From CAUZWH01 sp965224275 (lineage in GTDB: Bacteria; Pseudomonadota; Alphaproteobacteria; SHVV01), in assembly GCA_965224275.1 (NCBI GenBank), contig CBDCYR010000012.1, positions 1-64,000 of the forward strand: DNA of 64,000 nucleotides, written 5' to 3'. Shown in pieces: positions 7,714 through 17,700 of this stretch. How positions within the stretch are numbered: position 1 is the stretch's first letter; every line of letters begins with the position of its first letter. The notes under the pieces were generated by a model that was not told where the DNA came from, did not search any database, and saw only the letters and a list, made by a program, of their open reading frames with translations. Position numbers and translations under genes: made by a program.

Positions 7714-8334
7714 TTACCCGATCAGACGGCGCACGCGTTTTCGCAGGTAGGTCAGCGTTTCGTGCTCGAACCAGGGATTGACCGTTAACCAGCGATTGTT
7801 GTGCCACGACGGGTGCGGCACCGGGACGACGGCCGGCGCATAGTCACGCCACGCGCGAACGGTTTCGCTAAGTGTTTTCTTGTTGCGCTCCCCGAGATGG
7901 AATTTTTGCGCATAACGGCCGGCGGCAACGATCAGGTTGACGTTCGGGAGCTGTGCCAACAACCGGTCGTGCCAAGTGAGCGCGCATTCCGGACGCGGCG
8001 GCAGATCACCGCCGGCGGCTTTGCCGGGATAGCAGAAGCCCTGCGGCACGATCGCAACCCGGCTGTCGTCGTAAAACACGTCGCGATCAAGATCGAGCCA
8101 TTCGCGCAATCGATCGCCGCTGGCATCGTCCCATGGCACACCACTCTCGTGCACCCGTGTGCCGGGCGCCTGGCCTGCGATCAACACCCGCGCACTGGCT
8201 GTTGCCACGACGACCGGGCGCGGTCCCAGCGGCAAGTGTTCCTCACAGATGCGGCAGGCACGAATCTCGGTTAGCAAGGCCGCCAGCGGGTCTGTTGTCG
8301 GTGTTAACCGTGTTGCTCCGGATTTAGGTGCCAC
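7714..8334 (-). CDS. Uracil-DNA glycosylase family protein
   Basis: Predicted base-excision repair enzyme of the broad uracil-DNA glycosylase superfamily. Visible motifs are a cysteine pair (RACRICE) of the iron-sulfur or zinc type near the N-terminus, then VLIAGQAPGTRVHESGVPWD with the catalytic-loop region, AIVPQGFCYPGK, and the C-terminal VPHPSWHNNRW resembling the HPS-type DNA-intercalation motif. At 206 residues it is close to family length. It starts with GTG 8334. It is transcribed away from the MoxR gene and ends 45 bases from IS481 copy A. No LexA box was seen upstream. Confidence 0.85.
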   Translation of the reverse strand: MAPKSGATRLTPTTDPLAALLTEIRACRICEEHLPLGPRPVVVATASARVLIAGQAPGTRVHESGVPWDDASGDRLREWLDLDRDVFYDDSRVAIVPQGFCYPGKAAGGDLPPRPECALTWHDRLLAQLPNVNLIVAAGRYAQKFHLGERNKKTLSETVRAWRDYAPAVVPVPHPSWHNNRWLTVNPWFEHETLTYLRKRVRRLIG

Positions 8335-8444
8335 GAATAACCCTCACGCTTGCAGTCATCTTGATCGGCTAGAAGCGACGGCCTAACGTGCCCGGCGCAA
8401 GATCAAACCGCCGATAGCTTAGCCATTTTGGAAATACCGACGTT

Positions 8445-9293
8445 ATGAAGTTTTCGAGTACCGATACCTATATTGCAACCGAGGAGTTGATGGTTGCCGT
8501 CAACGCGGCGATTACGCTGCGGCGGCCGCTGCTGGTTAAAGGTGAGCCCGGCACGGGCAAGACGATGTTGGCGGTTGAGGTAGCCAATTCGGTCGGTGCG
8601 CCGCTGCTCGAGTGGCACATCAAGTCAACCACCAAAGCGCAACACGGCCTCTACGAGTATGACGCCGTATCGCGGCTGCGCGATTCACAGCTGGGCGACG
8701 AACGCGTCGCCGACATTCGCAATTACATCAAGCGCGGGATGCTGTGGGAGGCGTTTGACAGCGCCGAGGTGCCGGTACTGCTGATCGATGAAATCGACAA
8801 AGCCGATATCGAGTTTCCCAACGACCTGCTGCGCGAGCTCGATCGTATGGAGTTTTATATTTACGAGACCAAGGAAACCATACGCGCCACCCAGCGGCCG
8901 ATCGTGATCATCACGTCAAACAACGAGAAGGAGCTGCCCGACGCTTTCCTGCGGCGCTGCTTCTTCCACTACATTCGTTTTCCCGAGCGCGACACCATGG
9001 CGGAGATCATCGACGTTCATTTTCCCGATCTACAAGGCAAGTTGGTCAACGAAGCCCTCAATCTTTTTTACGAGATTCGCGACGTGCCCGGGATGAAGAA
9101 AAAGCCGTCGACCTCGGAGCTGCTCGATTGGCTCAAGCTTCTGATGGTCGACGATATCCCGCCTGAAGCGCTGCGATCGAAAGACATGAAGACGTTGATC
9201 CCACCGCTGCACGGCGCCCTGTTGAAGAACGAACACGACGTTCATTTATTCGAGCGTTTGGCGTTCCTCAATCGCGGCGAAGGGCGCAACTGA
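8445..9293 (+). CDS. MoxR-type AAA+ ATPase
   Basis: An ATP-driven chaperone-like protein expected to remodel or activate a client together with a VWA-domain partner. Walker A is LVKGEPGTGKTMLAVEV (about residues 29-45), Walker B is VLLIDEIDKAD (about 108-118), and a sensor-1 region is VIITSNNEKELPDAFLRRC. The next gene, 12 bases downstream, encodes a CoxE-like VWA protein, the standard pairing for this family. The client is not obvious: no CO dehydrogenase, nitric oxide reductase or Rubisco genes lie near. It is divergent from the uracil-DNA glycosylase gene. Confidence 0.9.
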   Translation: MKFSSTDTYIATEELMVAVNAAITLRRPLLVKGEPGTGKTMLAVEVANSVGAPLLEWHIKSTTKAQHGLYEYDAVSRLRDSQLGDERVADIRNYIKRGMLWEAFDSAEVPVLLIDEIDKADIEFPNDLLRELDRMEFYIYETKETIRATQRPIVIITSNNEKELPDAFLRRCFFHYIRFPERDTMAEIIDVHFPDLQGKLVNEALNLFYEIRDVPGMKKKPSTSELLDWLKLLMVDDIPPEALRSKDMKTLIPPLHGALLKNEHDVHLFERLAFLNRGEGRN

Positions 9294-9305
9294 GGCAAGC
9301 AGGCG

Positions 9306-10484
9306 ATGTTCTTCAATCTCTTTACCGAGCTGCGCAAGGCCAAGGTGCCGGTGAGCCTCAAAGAATATCTCGCGCTGATGGAGGCGATGGATGCCAAGAT
9401 CGGCGCCTACAATGTCGACAATTTCTACTACCTCAGCCGCGCCGTATTGGTGAAAGACGAGCGCAATCTCGACAAGTTCGACCGGGTGTTCGGCCACGTG
9501 TTCAAAGGGCTGGAATCCAGCGTCGACGAAATTGAAGTCGAAATTCCCGAGGCGTGGCTGGAGAAATTGATGGACCGCTATCTCACGGCAGAGGAGAAAG
9601 CGGAGGTCGAAGCGCTTGGCGGCTGGGAAAAACTGATGGAGACGTTGCGCGAACGATTGGCCGAGCAAGACGATCGCCACCAAGGCGGTAGCAAATGGAT
9701 CGGGACCAGCGGCACCTCGCCATTCGGTGCCTATGGCTATAATCCCGAAGGAGTCCGGATTGGCCAGAACGGCAATGCGAACTTTCGCGCGGTCAAGGTG
9801 TGGGATCGTCGTGAGTTCAAGAACCTTGATGATTCGATTGTCATTGGCACCCGCAATATTAAGATGGCGCTACGGAAAATCCGGCAGTTCGCCCGCGACG
9901 GCGCCGATCTCGAGTTGGATCTGCCCGATACCGTCCGCTCGACCGCCGATAATGGCGGCTACCTCGATATCAAGATGGTGCCGGAACGCCACAATGCGGT
10001 GAAGGTGCTTCTGTTGCTCGATATCGGCGGATCAATGACGGTGCATACGCGTACCTGTGAGGAGCTCTTCTCTGCCGCGCACACCGAGTTCAAGCACCTC
10101 GAATATTTCTACTTCCACAATTGCCCGTATGAGGAGGTGTGGCGGGAAAACCGGCGGCGACGCAGCGGCACACTGGATACGACCGACCTGCTCAACACCT
10201 ATGGATCCGACTACAAGCTGATCCTGGTGGGCGATGCGACGATGAGCCCCTATGAGATCACCGTGCCCGGCGGCAGCGTCGAACATTGGAACGCCGAAGC
10301 CGGCGCGGTGTGGATGCAGCGCCTGCTCGATACCTACCCACATGCGGTTTGGCTCAATCCCACCGACGAACGCTATTGGCAGGCGACGCCATCGATCCAG
10401 GTGGTGCGCCAGCTGATGGCCGATCGCATGTATCCCCTCACACTCGATGGCCTTGAGCGCGCAACGCGCGAGCTGCGGCGCTAA
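9306..10484 (+). CDS. VWA-domain protein, CoxE-like
   Basis: Partner of the upstream MoxR ATPase. The 392-residue protein begins with a conserved helical region (MFFNLFTELRKAKVPVSLKE, FYYLSRAVLVKDERNLDKFD). It ends in a von Willebrand A domain with the metal site LLLDIGGSMTVHTR near residue 238, a DxGGS variant of the usual DxSxS. The pair MoxR-VWA normally activates a metalloenzyme or complex; the target here is unknown. The following aminotransferase gene starts 16 bases downstream and may be part of the operon by position only. Confidence 0.87.
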   Translation: MFFNLFTELRKAKVPVSLKEYLALMEAMDAKIGAYNVDNFYYLSRAVLVKDERNLDKFDRVFGHVFKGLESSVDEIEVEIPEAWLEKLMDRYLTAEEKAEVEALGGWEKLMETLRERLAEQDDRHQGGSKWIGTSGTSPFGAYGYNPEGVRIGQNGNANFRAVKVWDRREFKNLDDSIVIGTRNIKMALRKIRQFARDGADLELDLPDTVRSTADNGGYLDIKMVPERHNAVKVLLLLDIGGSMTVHTRTCEELFSAAHTEFKHLEYFYFHNCPYEEVWRENRRRRSGTLDTTDLLNTYGSDYKLILVGDATMSPYEITVPGGSVEHWNAEAGAVWMQRLLDTYPHAVWLNPTDERYWQATPSIQVVRQLMADRMYPLTLDGLERATRELRR

Positions 10485-10500
10485 CCGATCCGACAAAGAC

Positions 10501-11427
10501 ATGGCCGGCTCCCACTTCTTCGCCCAAGGATGCGCCTTCGTCGACAACGTGTTTGTTCCGGCCGAAGCAGCGCGGCTGCCGATTTTCGATTGGGGATTCC
10601 TACACGGCGACGCGACCTATGATGTCGTGCATGTGTGGAACGGCGCCTTCTTTCGGTACGAGGATCATCTCGATCGATTTTTTCGGAGTTGCCAAGCGCT
10701 TCACCTGAAGCCGCCGATCGATCGTGAGCGGATTACCCATGTGCTGGCCGAATGCGTCAGCCGCAGCGATCTTAAAGATGCTTATGTCGAGATGATCTGC
10801 ACCCGCGGTATCCCCAAGCGTGGCAGCCGCGACCCGCGAGATTGCGCAAACCGTTTTTATGCCTTTGCGGTTCCCTTCGTGTGGGTCGCCAACGAAGAAC
10901 AGCGGACCCGCGGACTCAAGCTGATCGTGAGTTCAGTGCAGCGGATTGCACCGGAATCGGTCGACCCCGTCGTCAAGAACTACCATTGGCTCGATTTCAC
11001 GCGCGGCTTGTTTGAGGCGTATGACCGAGGTGGCGAGACTGTGGCGCTGGTCGACCGCGAAGGCAACGTATCGGAAGGGCCCGGTTTCAATATTTTTGCA
11101 ATCCGCGACGGCGCCATCCTGACACCCGGGCACGGCACCCTCGAAGGCATCACCCGCAAGACGGTGATCGAGCTGTGCGATGAGATCGACATCGCGTGCC
11201 GCGGCGACACGGTTAGCGCCGATACGCTGCGAGGTGCCAACGAGGTTTTCATCTCGTCAACGGCGGGCGGGATTATGCCGGTGACGGAAGTGGATGGTGC
11301 GCCGATCGGCGACGGTAAACCGGGCCCAATCACCAACCGGTTGCGCGATCTCTACTGGTCCAAGAAAGAAGCGGGCTGGCACGCGACCCCGGTTGAGTAC
11401 CGTCACGTGCCGCAAGCGTCGGGTTAG
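10501..11427 (+). CDS. Class IV pyridoxal-phosphate aminotransferase (BCAT / D-amino-acid aminotransferase type)
   Basis: Transfers amino groups using PLP. ATG 10501 is chosen because the upstream extension to 10447 reads through the end of the VWA gene. Fold-type IV signatures are FDWGFLHGDATYDVVHVWNG, the PLP-lysine region VDPVVKNYHWLDFTRG, VSEGPGFNIFAIRDG, TPGHGTLEGITRKTVIEL and NEVFISSTAGGIMPVTEVDG. Length (308) is normal. These motifs fit branched-chain or D-amino-acid transaminases and aminodeoxychorismate lyase equally, so the exact substrate is open. A deacylase of N-acyl-D-amino acids lies 7 kb away, but no direct link is shown. Confidence 0.85.
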   Translation: MAGSHFFAQGCAFVDNVFVPAEAARLPIFDWGFLHGDATYDVVHVWNGAFFRYEDHLDRFFRSCQALHLKPPIDRERITHVLAECVSRSDLKDAYVEMICTRGIPKRGSRDPRDCANRFYAFAVPFVWVANEEQRTRGLKLIVSSVQRIAPESVDPVVKNYHWLDFTRGLFEAYDRGGETVALVDREGNVSEGPGFNIFAIRDGAILTPGHGTLEGITRKTVIELCDEIDIACRGDTVSADTLRGANEVFISSTAGGIMPVTEVDGAPIGDGKPGPITNRLRDLYWSKKEAGWHATPVEYRHVPQASG

Positions 11428-11534
11428 CGACCAAAGTAACACCTAACACCGTCCCATTATTGCCCACCGTGACCTAACGCCAGTCACATTGGCCGCATTG
11501 CCAGCTTGAAGGCTCGATCCTGGAGCCAATAGGA

Positions 11535-12974
11535 TTAGAAGTTGCCATAAGGCAGGGAGGGAGGCGCCACCTCATCGGCGCTGCGTCCAGCCCAGTCCAA
11601 CCCCGGGATATTGGCCAGCGCGCGTTGCTGCGCGGCGTCGAGGGCTTCGGCGGCAGCCGCATAGTCGATCGTTTGGACGCGGCCGTCGGCGACGACCTGG
11701 TCGCCGTCGACAAAGACGTCGCGGATAGCCCGATCGGCAGCCGAGTAGACCAGCGAACGCAGCGGGTCGCGGGTCGGGCGCATCATCGGATGGGTGACGT
11801 CGATCAACACCAGATCGGCCTTGGCACCAACCACGAGCCGCCCAAGATCGTCACGACCCAGTGCCTGCGCGCCGCCGGTGGTCGCTGCAGCGAATATATC
11901 CGAGGCATAGGTCTCCCACGGGTTTTCCGCGACCACGCGCGCGACATAGGCAGCCAGACGCATTTCGTCGACCATGTTGTGGGGATAGACATCGGTGCCG
12001 ATCCCCATGCTGACGCCGGCCTGGCGGTAACTGCCGAAATCGCGGAGCGAAATGCCGCGCCGGGCAAACACGGTTGGACAATGGGCGACGCTGGTGCCGG
12101 TTTCGGCGAGGCGCGTGAGATCGCCGGTTTTAGGCCAGCGCGTCCAGGGGTGGTGATCGAGAAAGATTCCATGGCCGATGATGGTGTGATCACCGAGCAG
12201 ATCGAGTTGATCGAGCCATTGAATCGGCGTTGTGCCATGACGGCGGGTCATCTCGTGGAACTCGGCCAGGCTTTGCCCGGCGTGGATGTGGATGCGGATA
12301 CCGCGCTCGTTGGCGGCGGCGAGGCTGTCGCGAAGCAGCGCTTCGGAGCAGGTGTCGACCTGCGACGGGCTGAGCATGCCGAACAGGCGGCCGCATTCAT
12401 GCTGCTCGGCGCGGGCTACCAGGCCGAGGGCGGTTTCCAAGCCCTGCCTACCAGCAGCCTCGTCCCACTCATATTCGACGGCATGGCCATTGCGCGTAAA
12501 CCAACGGGCCGAGCGGTACATCGGGGCGATGCAGGCGCGAATGCCGCTTTCGGCAAGCAGATCGAGCCACGTCTCGCTGGGCACGGAAAGATCACAAATC
12601 GTCGTGACACCGCTGAGCAGTAGTTCGCTCAGGGCGACCCGATAACAGGCCGGCGTGCCCTCGGCATCGGGACCAAGGATCGGCAAGTGCTCGTAGAGCG
12701 AGGTGTTGTAAAGGTGGGGACTGCCGATCTCGTCCCACATTCCCTTGTTCATCGGCTCCGAGAAGGGATGACAGTGAAGGTTGACCAGGCCGGGCATGAC
12801 GAGGAGCCCGGCACCGTCGATTTCACGCTCAGCAGTACCGACGAAGTCGCGCCCGACATGGACAATTTGGTTGCCGGTGAAGGCGATGTCGGCGTTGGTC
12901 AGGTAGACGTGATGGCGCTCGATAGTATCCCAAGCGATGGCGTAATCGGCGTTGCGGATGAGCGTGGTCGTCAT
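11535..12974 (-). CDS. Amidohydrolase, TRZ/ATZ (chlorohydrolase / cytosine-deaminase-like) family
   Basis: A zinc- or iron-dependent deaminase or dechlorinase-type hydrolase of 479 residues. Metal ligands appear in GLVNLHCHPFSEPMNKG, IRIHIHAGQSLAEFHE, TIIGHGIFLDHH and MGIGTDVYPHN; the C-terminal sandwich shows GRLVVGAKADLVLIDVTHP. This is the usual order for the AtzA/TrzN/SAH-deaminase group. The reaction cannot be fixed from motifs. It converges with the aminotransferase gene. Upstream is the gene-poor island at 12975-14766. Confidence 0.87.
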   Translation of the reverse strand: MTTTLIRNADYAIAWDTIERHHVYLTNADIAFTGNQIVHVGRDFVGTAEREIDGAGLLVMPGLVNLHCHPFSEPMNKGMWDEIGSPHLYNTSLYEHLPILGPDAEGTPACYRVALSELLLSGVTTICDLSVPSETWLDLLAESGIRACIAPMYRSARWFTRNGHAVEYEWDEAAGRQGLETALGLVARAEQHECGRLFGMLSPSQVDTCSEALLRDSLAAANERGIRIHIHAGQSLAEFHEMTRRHGTTPIQWLDQLDLLGDHTIIGHGIFLDHHPWTRWPKTGDLTRLAETGTSVAHCPTVFARRGISLRDFGSYRQAGVSMGIGTDVYPHNMVDEMRLAAYVARVVAENPWETYASDIFAAATTGGAQALGRDDLGRLVVGAKADLVLIDVTHPMMRPTRDPLRSLVYSAADRAIRDVFVDGDQVVADGRVQTIDYAAAAEALDAAQQRALANIPGLDWAGRSADEVAPPSLPYGNF

Positions 12975-13262
12975 AGTGCCTCGCGCGGATCGGGTCGGTT
13001 CGCGCGCATTCTACGCATTTTGCGTTGAATCGGATGGCCCTTCCAACTCAAGTACATCGCTCGCGCAGCCCTCGGTTATCGATCTCGGATCAGCGCCAGG
13101 GTGGTGAAAACGCGGTCAAACGGCTGCGCGCTTTGTTGACACGCAACGGTAGACGATACCCTCAGGCTGGACCCAGATATCTGCACCAATGACGCAGTCG
13201 GCGCCTCTAGGCAGCGCGGGAGGAAGACTGTTCAGCGCTTCCTCGCAATTTCGATGGAAGTG

Positions 13263-13436
13263 CTAATCACGCTTCTTAGTCGACGAGCTCCGGCGGCTGT
13301 CGCCACTGTTCGCTTTCTTACACTTAGCCTCTTGTTTGTGCGGCTTCGACAGCGTATCCAGCAACTTCTTTACCATCGCCTGGAACTTGAGGTCTTTTTT
13401 TGGATCGCTCGACTTAGCGTTCACTTCCACCACCAC
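13263..13436 (-). CDS. Small lysine-rich hypothetical protein
   Basis: A 57-residue frame with GTG start candidates at 13436, 13433 and 13430. The product contains SSDPKKDLKFQAMVKKLLDT, then LSKPHKQEAK and a basic tail rich in K, S and R. The pattern of a short helix followed by a KPH motif recalls small uncharacterised proteobacterial proteins, but I cannot name a family with certainty. After the TAG stop the same frame continues open for 49 codons (to 13115) with protein-like composition and no start codon, so a single nonsense change may have split a longer gene. It is divergent from the frameshifted gene at 13546, across an AT-rich gap. Confidence 0.4.
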   Translation of the reverse strand: MVVEVNAKSSDPKKDLKFQAMVKKLLDTLSKPHKQEAKCKKANSGDSRRSSSTKKRD

Positions 13437-13545
13437 ACCATATTTTGTGCCTTGTAATATTCAGATATCAAAATATAGACAAAGAGAAATAAAGACTCGA
13501 TCTTCCCAAATAGATGAAAATAATACGGCAAACTATACAAATTGA

Positions 13546-13988
13546 ATGGGTCTGGCCGTGGTTACTAAAACACGCGCACATCTACCGCATGCCTTTGCAC
13601 ATGATCCTGCCAATGTTTGGGAAGAGCAGCTCCACGACATATGGATTGGGGCCACTGAGCGTGCGCGAGTGGGCCGCATCCCGAACCTGCTGGCAAAGGC
13701 GATCGGCGCTAGAACCACCATCGTCTATTTAAGTAAAACTAACGCCGCGAGGGTCAAATTCGGGGCAAGCATAGCGTCATTAAGTTTCCGGAACTCCGTG
13801 CGCTCGCTACGGCATTCCAAGAAGAGGCTGTTGCACGAGAGGGTCAGCTACACCTTGCTTTTTGGTTTCAAAGCCCCGTTTACAAAACCCGTACAATCAA
13901 ATCCGTAATTAAGGCGACCAGCGACGGAACCGAAATCTACCTCAAGACTATGCATGTTATCGCCAGGCATCGCCATGAAAGCTCTTAG
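13546..13988 (+). pseudogene. Frameshifted toxin-like gene (possible PBECR-type nuclease domain)
   Basis: Reading from ATG 13546, the frame gives a plausible protein through IGATERARVGRIPNLLAKA and ARTTIVYLSKTNAARVK, then becomes nonsense. Changing frame near 13750-13760 restores sensible sequence: RGKHSVIKFPELRALATAF, GQLHLAFWFQSPVYKTRTIK and SVIKATSDGTEIYLKTMHVI, ending at TAG 13986-13988. The shift equals loss of one base or gain of two. The layout (YLS..., KH, then VIKATSDGTEIYL.T.H) resembles phage-associated barnase/EndoU/colicin/RelE-like nuclease domains; this is a motif impression only. No intact partner or immunity gene is evident apart from the divergent small ORF. Confidence 0.5.
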
Positions 13989-14166
13989 AGCAAAGACGAT
14001 GGTGCAGTTCGGGAGATCGCAGAGGTAAACGCGCGAGAGGGCGCCAGTTTCGGCGCCCTCTCTAATGTGGTGTGGGGCTCGCTACCCTCCACAAATCCCC
14101 GCCTCCGAAAAGCATCCACCATGGGTCACGGCCGCGAGATTCACCGTGTCAACCACATCCGCACGC
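13901..14166. repeat. Direct repeat, copy 1 (266 bp)
   Basis: Begins ATCCGTAATTAAGGCGACCA and ends ACCACATCCGCACGC. It includes the 3' end of the frameshifted toxin-like gene, its stop, and a perfect hairpin. Copy 2 lies at 14214-14462 after a 47-base spacer. The copies differ only by five small indels totalling 17 bases; I saw no substitutions. Confidence 0.9.
14035..14062. terminator. Perfect 11-bp hairpin, copy 1
   Basis: GAGAGGGCGCC at 14035-14045 pairs with 14052-14062 across the six-base loop AGTTTC. It lies 46 bases after the stop of the frameshifted gene and could terminate its transcript. No strong T-tract follows. Confidence 0.6.
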
Positions 14167-14213
14167 CTCGGAAACCAAATGTAGGGGATACGAGAGCGAA
14201 GTGGATACCCAGT

Positions 14214-14462
14214 ATCCGTAATTAAGGCGACCAGCGACGGAACCGAATCTACCTCAAGACTATGCATGTTATCGCCAGGCATCGCCTGAAAGCTCTTAGA
14301 GCAAAGACGATGGTGCTTCGGGAGAAGAGGTAAACGCGCGAGAGGGCGCCAGTTTCGGCGCCCTCTCTAATGTGGTGTGGGGCTCGCTACCCTCCACAAA
14401 TCCCCGCCTCCGAAAAGCGGGTCACGGCCGCGAGATTCACCGTGTCAACCACATCCGCACGC
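14214..14462. repeat. Direct repeat, copy 2 (249 bp)
   Basis: Same sequence as 13901-14166 except for missing segments of 1, 1, 2, 4 and 9 bases. All five differences are losses relative to copy 1. Two of them shift the toxin-like reading frame, and the 9-base loss removes ATCCACCAT. Confidence 0.9.
14340..14367. terminator. Perfect 11-bp hairpin, copy 2
   Basis: Identical to the hairpin at 14035-14062, carried in the second copy of the direct repeat. Confidence 0.6.
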
Positions 14463-14766
14463 TGGCCTGTTTGATGTTGCGAAACAAGCAGCGATTTTCT
14501 CTTTCCACAGAGTTGTCCCAAAGAAAAGACTAACGCTCCACCCCGCAATCCACGGCTTCTCAGGGTGGGGATAAAAGAAGCACCGACCTGTTACGCATTT
14601 ATCTCATAAGATAATATATTATCCTTTTTTTAATTTCACACTAGGTAATTAATTATCTGGACGAGCATGTATCGCGTATCTCTAATCCGGCCCGGCTCGC
14701 CCGGGGGAGGCGGGTATGTTGCGTATCGGCATCGATTCAAGGCAGAAATGCGGAAAAATGAGATGG

Positions 14767-17700
14767 TTAGTGAAAATCACGCGACGGGAAAATGCGCTGC
14801 GCTGTGAGTCGCTTGTTTGTCGTGCGCGAGTCGGGGCCGGAACCGGTGCGGGCTTCGTCGCCGGGCGTCGCCGGGACATCGAGCTTGAGATGATCGTTGT
14901 TGAAATTGCCGCCGGTCGCCAGCGGCCGCGTCGAATACCCGATCGCCGGCATCGGCCGGGCAAACCGGGTATCGAAGCCCTTAAGCGATAGATCGCGGCG
15001 GCCAAGATCGATCAGACGGTCGGTCATATCGATCAGCCGCGCGGCGATGACGTGGATGACCAAGCCTTCCTTCTCCACCTTGCCGGCAACCGACAACAAG
15101 CGGGAACGCAACACCACCTTGCGGTTGCGTTTGAACATCTTGGGCCACACCACGATGTTGGCGACGCCGGTTTCATCTTCGAGCGTCATGAAGATCACGC
15201 CGCTTGCGGTGCCTGGCCGCTGGCGCCCGATCACCAATCCCGCCACGCGGACAAAGCTGCCCACTTTAATGCGGGCAAGTTCCTCGGCCCGGATATGGCG
15301 CATTTTGTTGAACCCCGGCCGCAACAAAGCCAATGGATGGCGTTTTAGAGACAGGCGCGTCGCGGTGTAGTCGTTGATGACTTCCTCACCGATTGGCATC
15401 GGCGGAAGCTCGACATTGGGTTCGTCGCCGTACTCAACGGAACTCTCATATGCCGGGTTGTTTGGGGCCGGGTTGGTTGGGGCCGGCAGAGCGGTTTTTG
15501 CGGCGACGGTTTCACAATCCGGTTGCGGCGGCTCAGGCCATGTTTGCCGCTGTCTGGTTACCGACTTGCGGGGCTTGATCCCTGATCTCTGCTCCCTGAT
15601 TTCAGCCGCGGCAAACAGCGGCAAAGGCCGGTCTTTAAGCCCGCGCACCGCCCACAATGCCTGGCGCCGGCTGAGCCCCAGCGAGGTGTAGGCATCGGCA
15701 TTGGCCAGGCGTTCGAGCGCGGCGGGTTCAAGGCCGCTTTCGAGCCAAATCGCATAGACATCGTCGAAGCCGCCAAGTGTGGTGCGCGCGGTTATCAGCG
15801 CTTCGGCATGGCCTTCCGCGAACCCCTTGATTTCGCGCAGGCCAAGGCGTAGCGCCATCCGCTTGTCCTCGGGGTGACGCCAACCATTGGCAGACGACCG
15901 GCCTGCGCCCAATGGCAGATTGCCATCGCCAGCGTCGGTTTCCGAAAGCTGCTCCAGCGTACAATCGAAGTTGCTGTGATTGACGTCGACCGGCAGTACC
16001 GTGACACCGTGATCGCGTGCGTCGCGGACGATCTGGGCCGGCGCATAAAACCCCATCGGCTGGCTGTTCAAGAGCGCACAGGCGAAGACCGCGGGATAGT
16101 GGCATTTAAGCCAGGATGAGACGTAGACCAACAGGGCGAAGCTGGCGGCGTGTGATTCGGGAAACCCGTAATCGCCGAAGCCCTCGATCTGCTTGAAGCA
16201 ACGCTCGGCATAATCCAACTCATAACCCTTGCCGACCATGCCCTTGAGGAATTTCTCACGAAAACTGCCGATCGTGCCCATGCGCCGGAAGGTCGCCATC
16301 GCCCGGCGCAGCTGATCGGCTTCAGCCGGCGGAAATCCGGCCCCGACAATCGCGATCTGCATCGCCTGTTCCTGGAACAGCGGGACGCCATAGGTTTTCT
16401 CGAGCACGTGACGCAATTCTTCGGAGGGATAATCGATGCTTTCTTCACCGTTACGGCGCCGCAGATAGGGATGCACCATGTCGCCTTGAATCGGGCCGGG
16501 ACGGACGATCGCGACCTCAATGACGAGGTCGTAGAACTTGCGCGGCTTGAGGCGTGGCAACATGGTCATCTGGGCTCGGCTTTCGACCTGGAATACGCCC
16601 ACCGAATCGGCCAGGCACAGCATGTCGTAGACTTCGGGATCCTCGTGCGGCACGTTGGCCAGGGTTAGCTGGCGGCCGTGATAGGCCGCGATCAGATCGA
16701 AGGCCTTGCGGATGCAGGTGAGCATGCCGAGGCCGAGCACATCGACCTTGAGAATGCCAAGCGCATCGATGTCGTCCTTGTCCCATTCGATCATCGTGCG
16801 ATCTTCCATCGCCCCGTTGGCGATCGGCACCATTTCGCACAACGGCCCTTTGGTCATGACGAAACCGCCGGGGTGCTGCGACAGGTGGCGCGGGAATCCG
16901 ACCAGTTCCTTGGCCAATCGAAGCGCCAGCCACAGCCGATAATCATTGGGGTCGAGGCCGAGTTCACGCACCTGGCTGAGGTCGACACCCTGGGTCGACG
17001 CGCCCCACACATAACCGGCCAACGCACCGCCAATATCCTCGGAAAGGCCGAGCGATTTCGTAACTTCACGAATCGCGCTGCGCCAGCGGTAGGTGATAAC
17101 GGTAGCGGTCAAGCCGGCGCGCTCGCGGCCATATTTTTCATAGATGTGCTGGATCACCTCCTCACGCCGCTCGTGCTCGAAGTCGACATCGATATCAGGT
17201 GGTTCCTTGCGCTCGGCACTGACGAAGCGCTCGAACAGCAGGTCGATTCGATTGGGATCGACCGAGGTAATACCGAGGCAATAGCAGACCGACGAATTGG
17301 CTGCCGAACCGCGCCCCTGACACAGGATGCCCTGGTTGCGGGCAAAGCGAACGGTATCCTCGACGGTGAGGAAGTAGGGCGCATAGTTGAGCTCACCGAT
17401 CAGATTGAGCTCATGATCGAGCGAGGCTTTGATCTTATCGGGAATGCCGAGCGGGTAGCGTTCATCGGCCCCGCGCCAGGTTAGCCAATCGAGCTGCTGC
17501 TGCGGCGTGCGACCCTGATCGGTGGTCTCGTCGGGATATTCGTAGCGCAGTTCGTCAAGGCTGAATTGGCAGCGCTCGGCGATCTCGGTGGTGCGGGCAA
17601 TGGCTTGGGGGTAATCGGCAAATAGCCGTGCCATCTCGGCCGGAGGTTTGAGAAACCGCTCGGCACTGGCGAACAAACGAAACCCGGCATCATCGATCGA

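Larger units (their letters stand above)
12975..14766. other. Gene-poor, partly AT-rich accessory island
   Basis: About 1.8 kb without an intact recognised gene. It holds a small Lys-rich ORF (13263-13436, minus), a frameshifted toxin-like gene (13546-13988, plus), and two copies of a 250-266 bp segment, each with a perfect hairpin. An AT-rich stretch at about 14590-14660 includes the 14-bp palindrome GATAATATATTATC (14610-14623) followed by seven T. Base composition and codon use differ from the flanking genes, which suggests acquired and decaying DNA. I saw nothing further in 12975-13110 or 14463-14600. Confidence 0.7.

Noticed and set aside
8445..10484. MoxR-VWA pair considered as part of a defence system
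   Set aside because: There are no accompanying nuclease, helicase or effector genes, and both proteins match the common housekeeping-type MoxR/CoxE pair.
14082..14282. Minus-strand 66-residue frame ending in a Cys/Gly-rich tail (VTHGGCFSEAGICGG), considered as a modified-peptide precursor, with an in-frame 9-base variant in the second repeat copy
   Set aside because: No modification, protease or transport genes are nearby, the frame lies opposite a decayed gene inside a duplication, and no ribosome-binding site is evident.
14610..14631. Palindrome GATAATATATTATC followed by seven T, considered as an intrinsic terminator
   Set aside because: The stem is entirely A-T apart from its outer pair and has no proper loop, and no plus-strand gene clearly ends there; kept only as part of the island description.
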